A program made the translations under genes and the position numbers. Of a DNA stretch of 64,000 nt, positions 27,622-37,270 are shown piece after piece. A model generated the notes under the pieces. The model ran no database searches, was not told where the DNA came from, and was given only the letters and a program-made list of their open reading frames with translations. This DNA is from Porodaedalea pini (lineage: Eukaryota > Basidiomycota > Agaricomycetes > Hymenochaetales > Hymenochaetaceae), in contig NBAY01000001.1 of assembly GCA_002794775.1 (NCBI GenBank), positions 1,054,001-1,118,000 on the forward strand, given 5' to 3'. The stretch's first letter is position 1, and the number at the start of each line of letters is the position of its first letter.

Positions 27622-27833
27622 GCTGTAGCCCGTAATAAGCGTCAACTCAAAAAGGTAGGCTGTAGATCCTGAACGCTGATCACGTGATACTACTTATATA
27701 ATATCTGCTATCTACTACCAACAGATGCCCAACCGCACAGGAAAACGGAACAGAAAGAGACATAATTCGTAGCGCGTAAGTGGATGTAGTTAATGACTAG
27801 GGGAAAGGAGCGTAACGGGGCTAGAGATCATGA

Positions 27834-28240
27834 CTAAAGGTAAAAGGACGGAGGTAAATCGGATAAAACAGGCATATCGTCCGGAGGGCGACGAAATGAA
27901 AAATAGGCGAATTTGAGAAGGAGAAGAAAATTATTTGGGCGAAACCAGTCCGCAAAAGTGAAAGGTAGGGATCGTTGACGAAAGAGGCCATTTCGAATAA
28001 GTGAAAAGAAAGAGCAAACATTAAGAATATGATGGACATCATGTTTAACGCACAACGGGTCCGGGCAACGGGGTTCGAGGTTTCGGTTATGCAAATCGAG
28101 CGTGTTCAGCATTAAGCTGGCGGCGCGTGATAGAACTGTACGGTGAATCTTCTTCCTTGGAGAAAGCTTCAGAAATGGACGTAAAGAACGCGTTGGTTGA
28201 AGGATAAAAGAGGATGGCTCAATGACGGAGCGGTGTCCCC
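27834..28240 (-). pseudogene. LINE ORF2, C-terminal fragment with cysteine motif
   Basis: Joins the middle fragment in frame when the solo LTR and one GTAGG copy are removed (..KIINL continues RGHRSVIEPS). It contains RSLRPFLKLSPRKKIHRTVL, then a Cys/His motif (CPDPLCVKHDVHHILNVC) typical of LINE C-termini, and ends PPSFYL before TAG at 27834-27836. Confidence 0.82.
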
Positions 28241-28245
28241 GTAGG

Positions 28246-28657
28246 TGTTAGGCGGGAGCCCGGGAGACGACTCGGACTGGGCAGGCCTCGGCTGACTATC
28301 GTCTGGGACGTGCTATACTCGAGCGTAGACTCGGGACACGCTTACTCAGGCTAGGTCGTCGCGGAGGTAAGAGGATTAATACAAGTCTAAACTAATACAA
28401 GGGGGACGAGTCTCACCTAGGTCGTCGCGGAGGTAAGAGGAAAAGCAGAACAAGGAGTTCATGCGATTCCTGAGACCTTATATAGCGACGACCGTGAGAC
28501 TATATTACCTAACATTACATAACGAGTGGGAATGGAACGAATGAAGGTAGTGTGGGAATGATTGTGTAAGATGGGTAAATATAATGAAAAGGCGAATATA
28601 ATAAAGGAAATGGTAAAAGGGAAAATAAAGGAAAAGGTGAAAGTTCAGGTTCTAACA
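28246..28657 (-). repeat. Solo LTR, 412 bp, inside the LINE
   Basis: Starts TGTTAGG and ends CTAACA (+ strand), flanked by GTAGG at 28241-28245 and 28658-28662. It is about 98% like the two LTRs of the nearby Gypsy element (about seven substitutions and one 1-bp deletion against them). A lone LTR with an intact target duplication is the product of recombination between the two ends of an earlier full element. Its TATA box and transcript start point toward the CREG-like gene. Confidence 0.93.
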
Positions 28658-31435
28658 GTAGGTTTATGATTTTGGCTTTCCAGTCTCGTAAAAGATCGAG
28701 CTGTACTTGCGCCTTCAAGTTTGGAAGCGAGTCTGGTATGGACTTGCAGTGAGGGTTAGATGCTGCGTCTTTAGCCAGTTTGTCGGCTTTGGAATTGCCC
28801 AATACTCCGCGATGTGATGGGAGCCACTGGACTGTAATATGGGATGCCTCGTGGTGAAGGGCGAGGAATATTCCGCATAGGCGGCGGAAAAGAATGATGA
28901 AGTCCGCGTGTTGAGCGTCATCAGAGAAGATGAGTTGGACGCAGTTAAGAGAGTCCGACACGATGTGAATATGGACGGGTGTGTGGCATTTTGCAAGGAG
29001 AGAAGAGATTCGTCGTATGGCTGCGATGAGCGCTTCCTGCTCTTCAAACAGTATGTTTGATCGAGAGTGCGCTGCTGAAGTAAAGACAGCGAGTTCCTGG
29101 TGATTGTGCATAATGACGAAACCATGGCCGCCGTTATAGGAGCCGTCGGCATTCGGGGTGATGGAGCCATCTGTAAAGATGAAATATTGGTATGGAGGGG
29201 GATATAAGAAAAAGGAATTAAAAGCTCGAATAGCACAGTTGCGTTGCGAAGATGGAGGAATCGGAGTCATAATAAGACGCGAATGAATAGGAGTAAAAGA
29301 AGGGAAGGCATTGGATTTAGAGATCGTGATGTTAGGAAGAAGTGACGACGTTAAGTATTGGTTTTTGGAAGGGTTATGTTTAGAGTGGGCGAAATAGGAT
29401 AAGAGAAAAGATTGAGAAAGAGCGCGAACGAAAAGATGAATGGGTGGACACGACATAAAGGATTCGGCCACAGCAGGATTGGTATTGTGGTTAAAGACTG
29501 AATGAAGAAACCGGTTTTGAGTCATTTGAAGAATAGAGATAAAAGGAGATTCAGGGAAGAGGATGGCGCCATAGGTGGCGACCGAACGGATTAATCCAAA
29601 ATAAAGAAGGCGCGCATATTGAAAATAAGCACCATTGGTTCTGTTGAAAAGAAACGAGTGTTGGTGAAGAGTGGAAAAGGCTTTATTGGCGCGAGACTGG
29701 AAGTGGAGCTTGGGGGAAAGGTCGTAGGAAAAAATGACACCCAGCCAAGTAAGGTGACACGAAGGAGGAATAACACGGTTGTTGGGCAAGGACAACGCCG
29801 CGTTAGAAGCTGAAGGAGAGTCATTTAAGAAAGAACGGAAAGTGTAGTTAGCGATGTGGTTGTGTGGAAGAATATGAAGGAGCTCAATAGCATCCGGGTC
29901 AATGGAAAGACCAAGTAATTGAAATTGAGAAGATAGAAATTGAAATTGGTTACGCAAGCATCGCAGGTTAGTGCGAATGCTAAGCGAACGCGAATAAAGA
30001 AGATGGTCGTCCATGTACGCAAGTAAAGGGTGATGGGGACCGAAACGGGTGTTATAGGCGGTAATAACGTCAGCGGCAGCGAAGATTGAAATAAGAGGGG
30101 ACAACGGGGATCCTTGGGGAACGCCCCGATTGGGTTTGATAAAGGGTGTAGAAAAAAAGTTGTTAAAGTGAAAAGAAATGGGTCGGTCTCTGAGCCAGCC
30201 CGAGAGAACGCGAATAATGTTGGGGTGGACATTGGAATGAATGAGCTTCGATAGGAGACGGTTATGAGAAATGTTGTCGAAGAAACCTTGAATGTCAATG
30301 GTAAGGATGGAAGTGATCAGATAGCGATGTCGAAGGGATAGAGAGCTCAGATGGTCGCTAGCACTCAAAATAAAAGGTTGGGTTAGAATATCAGAAAGAA
30401 GTTCATAACATGCCGTCAAGGAAGAACGATGTTTCCGGCAGCCATGTTGGGCGTCGGGGAGAAGGTTATTTAGTTCAAAGAAAGGTTGAAGAAAGTTAAA
30501 AAGAATGCGTTCGAAAAGCTTGCCTATGGTGTCAACCAAGGTAATAGGCCAGAACGCTCGGGGAACAGAAAAGTCCGAACGTTTGGGTTTAGGGATGAAG
30601 GTAACGAGGGACGTTTTAAAGGGCAAAGGGAAATGACCCATCTTCATACACAAAGAAAAGAGATCGACGAAAAATTGGCCACGGTGCTCGATGAGAAGCT
30701 CCAGGTGTTTGTACGAGATGTGGCTATTGCCAGGGCTCGTTTCGCGATTGATGCCGTGAAGGGCAGCATGTACGTCCTTCATTTCGATGGGACGGAACTC
30801 GGAGAGGTCGGGGAGGGGAATGACCTCGGGAGTTTGTGCGAGCGGAGGAAAAAACGTCGTGCGGAAAAGGGACGCTTTGTCAGACTCAGTTAAGGAGAAA
30901 GACCCGTTATTCATGCGGAGCGCGCCAATAGGAGCTCGACGACGCGCCATTCCGAGGTGTTGATTGCGCCAAGAAGTATGCGCATCAGATTGTTGAAGGC
31001 GGGAGCCAAAGAAGGCGTTCTTGGCTCGGGTGATTTCGATATCTAAGCGCCTTTTCGACTCGGGTTTCGGGTTACGACAATGATCGCGATAGAGTTTCGT
31101 ACATGCTTCGGTCCACCATATGTTGGGGCCGAAGTAGGATCGTGGTTTTTGTTTGTGTAAGAAGAATGAGGCGAAATCTGAAAGGGATGAATGAAGGGCA
31201 AACAATAGGTCATCCAGCGCCTGGGGAGACTCAATGTTGGCTAGGGAAAAGGAGAAAGAGTTAGAGTCGCAAAATTCCCCAATAAAAGAAGGTAAATCTC
31301 TAGAACGGATGGATCGGAGAGGGTGTTGCTGGGGCGCGACCGACTCAATAATATTAAAAGAAAAACGGATGGGGAGGTGATCCGAAGAAATGTCAAGGGA
31401 TGAATCTGAAATGGAAACGGTCTCCAGAAGGAAAG
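28658..31435 (-). pseudogene. LINE ORF2, middle fragment: reverse transcriptase and RNase H
   Basis: Continues ORF2 in the same frame once the Gypsy element and one GAAAG copy are removed. It starts with the endonuclease end (SSDHLPIRF). The reverse transcriptase shows LVTFIPKPKRSD, LTIDIQGFFDNISHNRLL, GVPQGSPLSPLI and the catalytic LLAYMDDHLLYS. RNase H follows with IFTDGSITPNADGSY, EEQEALIAAI, HIVSDSLNCV and WLPSHRGVLGNSKADKLAKD. The open frame actually runs from inside one LTR into the other, but those LTR-coded ends are not part of the LINE protein. It is broken at 28657 by the solo LTR. Confidence 0.9.
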
Positions 31436-31848
31436 TGTTAGGCGGGAGTCCGGGAGACGACTCGGACTGGGCAGGCCTCGGCTGACTGTCGTCTGGGACG
31501 TGCTGTACTCGAGCGTAGACTCGGGACACGCTTACTCAGGCTAGGTCGTCGCGGAGGTAAGAGGATTAATACAAGTCTAAACTAATACAAGGGGGACGAG
31601 TCTCACCTAGGTCATCGCGGAGGTAAGAGGAAAAGCAGAACAAGGAGTTCATGCGATTCCTGAGACCTTATATAGCGACGACCGTGAGACTATATTACCT
31701 AACATTACCTAACGAGTGGGAATGGAACGAATGAAGGCAGTGTGGGAAAGATTGTGTAAGATGGGTAAATATAACAAAAAGGACGAATATAATAAAGGAA
31801 ATGGTAAAAGGGAAAATAAAGGAAAAGGTGAAAGTTCAGGTTCTAACA
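31436..31848 (-). repeat. 3' LTR of the Gypsy element
   Basis: 413 bp, four differences from the 5' LTR. It directly follows the pol stop codon and the purine tract. Confidence 0.95.
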
Positions 31849-31866
31849 TTACCCCCCCTTCAAGGT
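31849..31866 (-). other. Polypurine tract of the Gypsy element
   Basis: Sense GAAGGGGGGG followed by the pol TAA and the LTR start TGTTAG. It primes plus-strand DNA synthesis in this family and also encodes the last pol residues. Confidence 0.75.
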
Positions 31867-34800
31867 TGGGCGTCCCGACCAACCATGATCGCGGTCGTCA
31901 GGCTCGGTGTCGACGAAGAGCGGACGGAGTCGTTGACGAGGGATGTCGAGTTTTCGAGGTGCACCGGGATGTTTGAGGTAGAACTCAGCGATCGCCTCCT
32001 TCGCGTTCTCGCCGAAGTCCATCTCAGGCTGCCAAGTAGGTTCATTGTAGCCGACCCACTTGACAAGGTACTGTAGTTTCCCTCGGTGCAGACGCGAGTC
32101 TAGAACCTCCTTAATCTCATACTCCTCCTCGTTGTCGATGATGTCAGGTGGCGGCGGTGCTGGTTGTCTTTGGCTCTCGAAGGACGGTTCAACGGCGGGC
32201 TTTAGCAGTGCTTCGTTGAAGACCGGGTGGACCTTTTTCCATCGCTTTGGGAGCTTGAGCTTGTACGCGCTTGCTCCCACCTTGTCGACGATTTCGAAGG
32301 GGCCATACCATTTGTCAGCGAGTTTCTTTGTCGGCGAGTCTGTGCTGATGTTTCGCCCGTCAAGGAAAACCTTGTCCCCAGCCTTGTACTCAACCGAAAT
32401 CCCTGCTGTCCGGTCGTGATAGCGTTTCATGTCATCCGCCGCTTTGACCAAGTTGTCCTTCGCAACCCGATGAGTCTCCTTTATGTGCTTTGCGAATTCT
32501 TCCGCCGACATGTTGGCAGACGAGGTTCGTGTTGTGTCAAAGCTTAAGGGGTGACGTCCTGCATTCGCGTAGAAAGGAGACATCTTCGTCGCGGAATGCT
32601 CGCGGTTATTATACGCGAACTCCGCGAGGGGGAGCCAGTCCTTCCAGTCCGATTGTCGATGGTTTACGAAGAGCCTAAGATATTGTTCAAGCTCTTGGTT
32701 AACGCGTTCCGTCTGACCATCTGTCTGTGGGTGATACGCCGTTGACGGGTTGCCTTCGATGTGTAGGAGTTTGTACAGCTCCTTCATCATCGATGCGTCG
32801 AACTGCGTGCCTCGGTCATGGATGATCTTCTTCGGCAAGCCGTGGAGGTGGAAGACATGGTCGCGGTACAGTTGAGCCATGCCTTCCGCCGACAACCTTG
32901 TCGTCGTCGGGATCGCGTGCATCTGTTTCGAGAACCTGTCGACGAAAACGCAGATTGCGTTGTGTCCCTTGGAGTCCGGGAGTTCTCCGATGAGGTCGAC
33001 CGTGACAATTTCCCATGGGCCTTCCGGGACCGTGTTCGGGTGAAGTGGCCTCGACCTCGATGCCCTCAGAGCCTTTGTTCGCTGGCAGCGATCACACCCT
33101 CGGACATACGCTCTGACGTCGGAGAACATCGACGTCCACCAGAAGTCTCGTCGGACGAGTTCCACCGTTTTCGACGCTCCTGGGTGTCCAGCCAGTACCG
33201 AGTCGTGATATTCCCGTAATACGGCCTCCTTCATCGACGATGGCACGTATACCTTGTCCTTCATGCGCCACAATCCGTCGACCTCTGTCATTCCCGTCGG
33301 CCTCTCCGACTCTTCCTGCGCCCTCTGCGCTTCACCCACTCGTTCCACCACCTCGTCGCGCGATGTCCGCACCACTCCACGGTTCAACCACTTATCCTTG
33401 ATGAACACGACCCCATCGTTGTCATCCTTGCCCTGATCATAGCCCGCCATACGCGATAGCAGGTCGGCCTTGCCCATCGTCTTGCCCGACTTGTGTTCGA
33501 GGTGGAAGTCGAATTCTTCAAGTTCGGTCTGCCAGCGAGCTTGGCGATAGCTCAGCTTCTGCGCTGACCTGAAGTAGGTGAGGTTGGCGTGGTCGGACCA
33601 GATTTCAATCTTGTGGCGAGCGCCAAGGAGGTATTGCCGCCACTCCTTGAGCGCCGAAATGATCGTGAGCATCTCCTTGTCATAGATCTCGTAGTTTCGT
33701 TCCGCTGGTTCAAGTGCCTCTGACCTGTAGGCAATCACCCTCCACTTCCCTTCCTGCTTCTGTAACAATACACCACCGAGCGCAAAGTTCGACGAGTCCG
33801 CTTCTACGCGGAAAGGGCCCTCGTCATTGGCGATGGCTAGGACTGGAGGTGAGCAGAGACGTCGTCTCAGCTCCTCGAACGCTTCCTGCTGTTTGGTCTC
33901 CCATACCCAGTCCTTCTTGCCCGTTAACGACGTCAACGGTCGGACCACCTTGCTGTAGTCCTTAATAAACCGTCTTAGCCAGTTTCCCATACCGAGGAAC
34001 TGTTGCAGCTCCTTGAGGTTCCATGGGACTGGCCAGTTCGCAATCGCCTCCGTCTTTGCCGGGTCAGCCCTGATCTCACCGTTGCCGATGATGTGGCCGA
34101 GGTATTTGACGACCTTGGCGTCAAACTCGCACTTCTCCGGCTTCAGGTACAGGCCATTTTCTCGGAGGATCTGGAGTACGCGCCTCGACGTGTCGATATG
34201 CTCCTCAATGGTTTCCGAGAGGATCAGGATGTCGTCGAGGTATACGATGATCAAGTTCGCGTAGATTAGGTCCTTAAAGATGTGGTTGACAAAGGCCTGG
34301 AACGTGGCCGGCGCGTTGCAAAGGCCAAAAAACATGACCGTTGGTTCGAAGAGGCCCATGTTCGTGTGAAATGCTGCCTTCCATTCGTCACCCTCGCGGA
34401 TCCGGATATTGTAGTACCCCCAGCGAAGGTCAAGCTTAGTGATGTACTTCGCTTTCTTGACCTTGTCGACGAGTTCGTCAATGAGAGGGAGGGGATACTT
34501 GTTCTTGATCATACCGTCATTGAGTTTACGGTAATCCTGGATCGGGCGTAGCGATTTGTCGGCCTTCTTTATGAAGAAGAAGGGCGACGCCATGGGCGAT
34601 ATCGACCGTCGAATGCGACCCGACTTCAGATTTTCATCAAGGAAGTCCTTGAGTGACTGCTGCTCAGTTGGCGTGAGCGGGTAGATCTTACAGTCGCTCG
34701 GTTTGAAGTCGGGCTTCAAGTCGATGACATGGTCCCAGGGTCGGTGTTCCGGCAGCTTCTCGAAACCTTTTTCGCTGAAAACGTCGGCGTAGTCGTTGAG

Positions 34801-35493
34801 GTATGCGGGCCAGGACGCCTTGTCCATTCGCATCTCACTCACCCTCCTCATCTGCTCCACCTCCTCCTTCACCTTGCCTAGGTCCTCCACCTGCTTCCTT
34901 TCGATTGCACAGTCACTCGGGCAGCGCGTAAAGTCAAGTGTACCCGTCTTCCAGTCGACCTCTGGGTTGTGTCGTCGAAGCCAGTCGTACCCCAGGAAGA
35001 TGTTAGACGATGCTAGTGAGGTTACCGCCAGGACGATCCGTTCCTTATGGTGACCAATCGTAAGTTCAATGTCGACATACTCCTCGATCAACCCGGCTTC
35101 GTTGTGTGTGCCGTCGGCATTGAGTACCGCAAGGGGCCGGATATAACGCTTCGTCTCCAGCCCATACCGTTCGACGAATCTCACGTCAATGCACGATCCT
35201 GTACATCCCGAATCCACGAGCGCGTGTGCGTCCACCTCCCTCACTTCACCTTCCACGCTGTGTTCGACGTTCAGGAGAAGGTCCAGCTGGCGTCCGCCAG
35301 TTCCTCTCATGAACAGCTGCTCATACTCTTCACTTTCCTTCACACCGGTGGGGACTTTGTACTCAGGAAAACCATCGACGTCGTTCGCATTTATGTATTG
35401 TACAGACGGTTGGTTATATTTTAACGAGTCCAGGGTCGAAGTCCCTTGTTCTTCTCGGTCAGTCGCCCCGATGGCTACGCCTGACCACTTGCA
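31849..35493 (-). CDS. pol: Gypsy pol polyprotein (protease, RT, RNase H, integrase, chromodomain)
   Basis: The -1 frame from the slip site. No usable ATG precedes the conserved region, so expression as a Gag-Pol fusion is expected. In order: aspartic protease (ALVDSGCTGSCID); reverse transcriptase with PIQDYRKLN, DLRWGYYNIRI, FFGLCNAPATFQ and catalytic YLDDILIL; RNase H with VEADSSNFALGGVLL, EMLTIISALKEWRQYL and WSDHANL. Integrase follows with the zinc motif (H-x6-H, CDRCQ) and catalytic residues in TVDLIGELPD, HDRGTQFDA and TERVNQELEQ. The chromodomain comes last: YEIKEVLDSRLHRGKLQYLV, then KWVGYNEPTWQPE. TAA at 31849 abuts the 3' LTR. No stop or frameshift breaks it. Confidence 0.95.
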   Translation of the reverse strand, partial: CKWSGVAIGATDREEQGTSTLDSLKYNQPSVQYINANDVDGFPEYKVPTGVKESEEYEQLFMRGTGGRQLDLLLNVEHSVEGEVREVDAHALVDSGCTGSCIDVRFVERYGLETKRYIRPLAVLNADGTHNEAGLIEEYVDIELTIGHHKERIVLAVTSLASSNIFLGYDWLRRHNPEVDWKTGTLDFTRCPSDCAIERKQVEDLGKVKEEVEQMRRVSEMRMDKASWPAYLNDYADVFSEKGFEKLPEHRPWDHVIDLKPDFKPSDCKIYPLTPTEQQSLKDFLDENLKSGRIRRSISPMASPFFFIKKADKSLRPIQDYRKLNDGMIKNKYPLPLIDELVDKVKKAKYITKLDLRWGYYNIRIREGDEWKAAFHTNMGLFEPTVMFFGLCNAPATFQAFVNHIFKDLIYANLIIVYLDDILILSETIEEHIDTSRRVLQILRENGLYLKPEKCEFDAKVVKYLGHIIGNGEIRADPAKTEAIANWPVPWNLKELQQFLGMGNWLRRFIKDYSKVVRPLTSLTGKKDWVWETKQQEAFEELRRRLCSPPVLAIANDEGPFRVEADSSNFALGGVLLQKQEGKWRVIAYRSEALEPAERNYEIYDKEMLTIISALKEWRQYLLGARHKIEIWSDHANLTYFRSAQKLSYRQARWQTELEEFDFHLEHKSGKTMGKADLLSRMAGYDQGKDDNDGVVFIKDKWLNRGVVRTSRDEVVERVGEAQRAQEESERPTGMTEVDGLWRMKDKVYVPSSMKEAVLREYHDSVLAGHPGASKTVELVRRDFWWTSMFSDVRAYVRGCDRCQRTKALRASRSRPLHPNTVPEGPWEIVTVDLIGELPDSKGHNAICVFVDRFSKQMHAIPTTTRLSAEGMAQLYRDHVFHLHGLPKKIIHDRGTQFDASMMKELYKLLHIEGNPSTAYHPQTDGQTERVNQELEQYLRLFVNHRQSDWKDWLPLAEFAYNNREHSATKMSPFYANAGRHPLSFDTTRTSSANMSAEEFAKHIKETHRVAKDNLVKAADDMKRYHDRTAGISVEYKAGDKVFLDGRNISTDSPTKKLADKWYGPFEIVDKVGASAYKLKLPKRWKKVHPVFNEALLKPAVEPSFESQRQPAPPPPDIIDNEEEYEIKEVLDSRLHRGKLQYLVKWVGYNEPTWQPEMDFGENAKEAIAEFYLKHPGAPRKLDIPRQRLRPLFVDTEPDDRDHGWSGRPTLKGG

Positions 35494-36563
35494 AAACCCT
35501 GCGAGTCGACAACCTCTTCGTCATTGTTTTCTTCCTCCACGTAGTCCTCCACCGTCGACCTCCGAGTGTCTACGACTTCCTCGAAGGCCGACTCCTTCAT
35601 CGCTCCGAGCTCGTCGGCGAGGACACGACGTTCGCCTGGCGCCATCAGTTCCAGCATGCGCTGGATGATCGGTTTCGCTTGCGGGCACTTGTCCTTGAAG
35701 TGGCCCAACCCGCCACAGATCCAGCACGCGCGTCGTCGTTGTGCCTCGTTCATTGAGACGTCCATCGGCTGACCAGCGCCTCCGAAGGTGACGCCGGTCG
35801 CATCGCGTCTATCGATGTGAGGGGCCACTACCTGACGGCGAGCTGGGGGTGCTTGTTGTGGTAGGCGAGGAGGGGGAAGAAAGGCGCGTCCTCGTTGGAT
35901 AGCGCGAATCTGCTGTTCGCCGCAGTCTATTTCGATCGCCTTGTTCTTCCAATCCTCGTATTTCGTTGGGACTGGCGTCGACCTTAGCACTCCACGGACC
36001 ACCTCGATGTTCATCGCTCGCTTGAGGCGATCGCAGATGACGCTGTCGTCTTTCAGCTCGGCGCGCTTAATGATCACGTCAAACTTCTGGAAGAACTCGT
36101 CCGCGGTTAGGTCCTTCTGAACCTTATCTCGGAAATCCTTCAGCGCTTTCTCCTTGCGATTCGGGTCGTCGAACGAGGCGTCGAGTCGTTCCTGGAATCT
36201 TTTCCAGCTGTCGGTGAAGGTGACGATTCCCGACGTTGTCAACTCCTCGACGTAGTTCTGCGCCCACGTTGCCACATTACCACCCTTCAGGTAGGAGAGA
36301 GCTACATAAATCTTACTCTCTGACATAGGGTATTGACTTGGATTTGCGGATACGAAAAGAAGGACTTCACGTCTGAAGTCGAGGTAATCGTCGCCACCAG
36401 TGAATTCACGTGGTCGGGCGACGTCGATGTTCGGTACAGCAGCGGTACTAGGGCCCGCTGGGGTGTTTGCGGCTTGGTGAGCGAAAGCGCCCGCTACGAT
36501 CGCCGCGATTTGCTCCAACTGTTGTGTGCTGAAGCTTCCCGTCGACATTGTTGTTCTAGGCAT
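35475..36563 (-). CDS. gag: Gypsy gag polyprotein
   Basis: An open frame of 362 residues from ATG 36563. The N-terminal half is the capsid-like retrotransposon Gag fold: PREFTGGDDYLDFRREVLLF, then LSYLKGGNVATWAQNYV and FQERLDASFDD. Near residue 280 is one zinc knuckle, CWICGGLGHFKDKC (C-x2-C-x4-H-x4-C). The C-terminus is acidic (EEENNDEEVVDS). Product coats the RNA in virus-like particles. The TAG at 35475 overlaps the pol frame, which is reached by a -1 shift at GGGTTTT. Confidence 0.93.
   Translation of the reverse strand: MPRTTMSTGSFSTQQLEQIAAIVAGAFAHQAANTPAGPSTAAVPNIDVARPREFTGGDDYLDFRREVLLFVSANPSQYPMSESKIYVALSYLKGGNVATWAQNYVEELTTSGIVTFTDSWKRFQERLDASFDDPNRKEKALKDFRDKVQKDLTADEFFQKFDVIIKRAELKDDSVICDRLKRAMNIEVVRGVLRSTPVPTKYEDWKNKAIEIDCGEQQIRAIQRGRAFLPPPRLPQQAPPARRQVVAPHIDRRDATGVTFGGAGQPMDVSMNEAQRRRACWICGGLGHFKDKCPQAKPIIQRMLELMAPGERRVLADELGAMKESAFEEVVDTRRSTVEDYVEEENNDEEVVDSQGFASGQA
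35493..35499 (-). other. -1 ribosomal frameshift heptamer GGGTTTT (gag to pol)
   Basis: Read in the gag frame as G-GGT-TTT, the X-XXY-YYZ pattern. After a 6-nt spacer, GGTCAG (35486-35481) can pair with CTGACC (35462-35457) as a stem. The -1 frame is open from here to the pol stop. Confidence 0.75.
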
Positions 36564-37258
36564 GTCCGCTTGTCGCTCAGGGGGAGTCGGTGGTGATGAA
36601 TCTCGTCACGCTTCTCTATACGGTCCTGGGATCGGTGGGAGAATGGTTGACGTCGAAAGCGATGGCGAAATCGGGGTTGTCTGATCTATCGGCGCAGGAG
36701 CCCACTTTAATCTTCTTCCTCCTTCAAGCGTCAAATACCAGAGTCCTTTCTCTGGACGCCACCAGATAACGTATTCAACGCCTGTTTGAGTAACCGTGAA
36801 CCAGGAGCGGTGTTCCTCGTTGTACCAGGAACGAGGCGGGAGAGCACGACATTGTTCCTTGTCGAGATCTATGTTGACGATGGAGGAGGAACAGGGATCG
36901 GGTGTGCGTTGGTACCGGGGTTACGCCAACGTTGAGCGGGTTCATCAGCGAAGTTGATGACGAGGCGGTAGGATCCGAGTGAGATCACAAACAAGATTGT
37001 CATCGAAGTTTGTACTCATCTGGTTACCCACGTCCACATCAGGTGCGTGCTCCACCAGAGGCTAATCCGGAGAGCCAGGGTCGGGAAAGGTTGGTTGGAG
37101 TGATTACTTAATACACGAACGTCCGGAAACGTCCGGGCAGGGTTGAGGGTTGTCGTTTAGGGGGTTTACACGTCAGGTCCTTCGAGGGGAGTACTCCTCT
37201 AGACCGAGTGAGGGCGAGTCAACAGCGACGACGTACGCTGGGGATGAGCCTGGGTGAG
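36564..37258 (-). other. Untranslated leader of the Gypsy element
   Basis: About 0.7 kb between the primer site and the gag ATG, without a domain-bearing frame. It probably carries packaging signals, as in related elements. Confidence 0.5.
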
Positions 37259-37269
37259 GTTCTGCTTTT
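37259..37269 (-). other. Self-priming primer-binding site of the Gypsy element
   Basis: One base inside the 5' LTR lies sense AAAAGCAGAAC. It is an 11-nt perfect complement of GTTCTGCTTTT in the LTR, the inferred RNA 5' end. Tf1 and Sushi-type elements prime from their own 5' RNA end through just such an 11-nt match. I did not recognise a tRNA 3'-end complement here. Confidence 0.72.
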
Positions 37270-37270
37270 A

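Noticed and set aside
28515..31529. A 1,004-codon minus frame that fuses LTR sequence to the LINE reverse transcriptase and ends in the solo LTR
   Set aside because: It starts with GTG, not ATG, and its LTR-coded ends are by-products of the insertions; only 28658-31435 belongs to LINE ORF2.
31849..35343. Pol translated on its own from its first listed codon
   Set aside because: That codon is GTG; the frame is open upstream to the slip site, so a Gag-Pol fusion is more likely.
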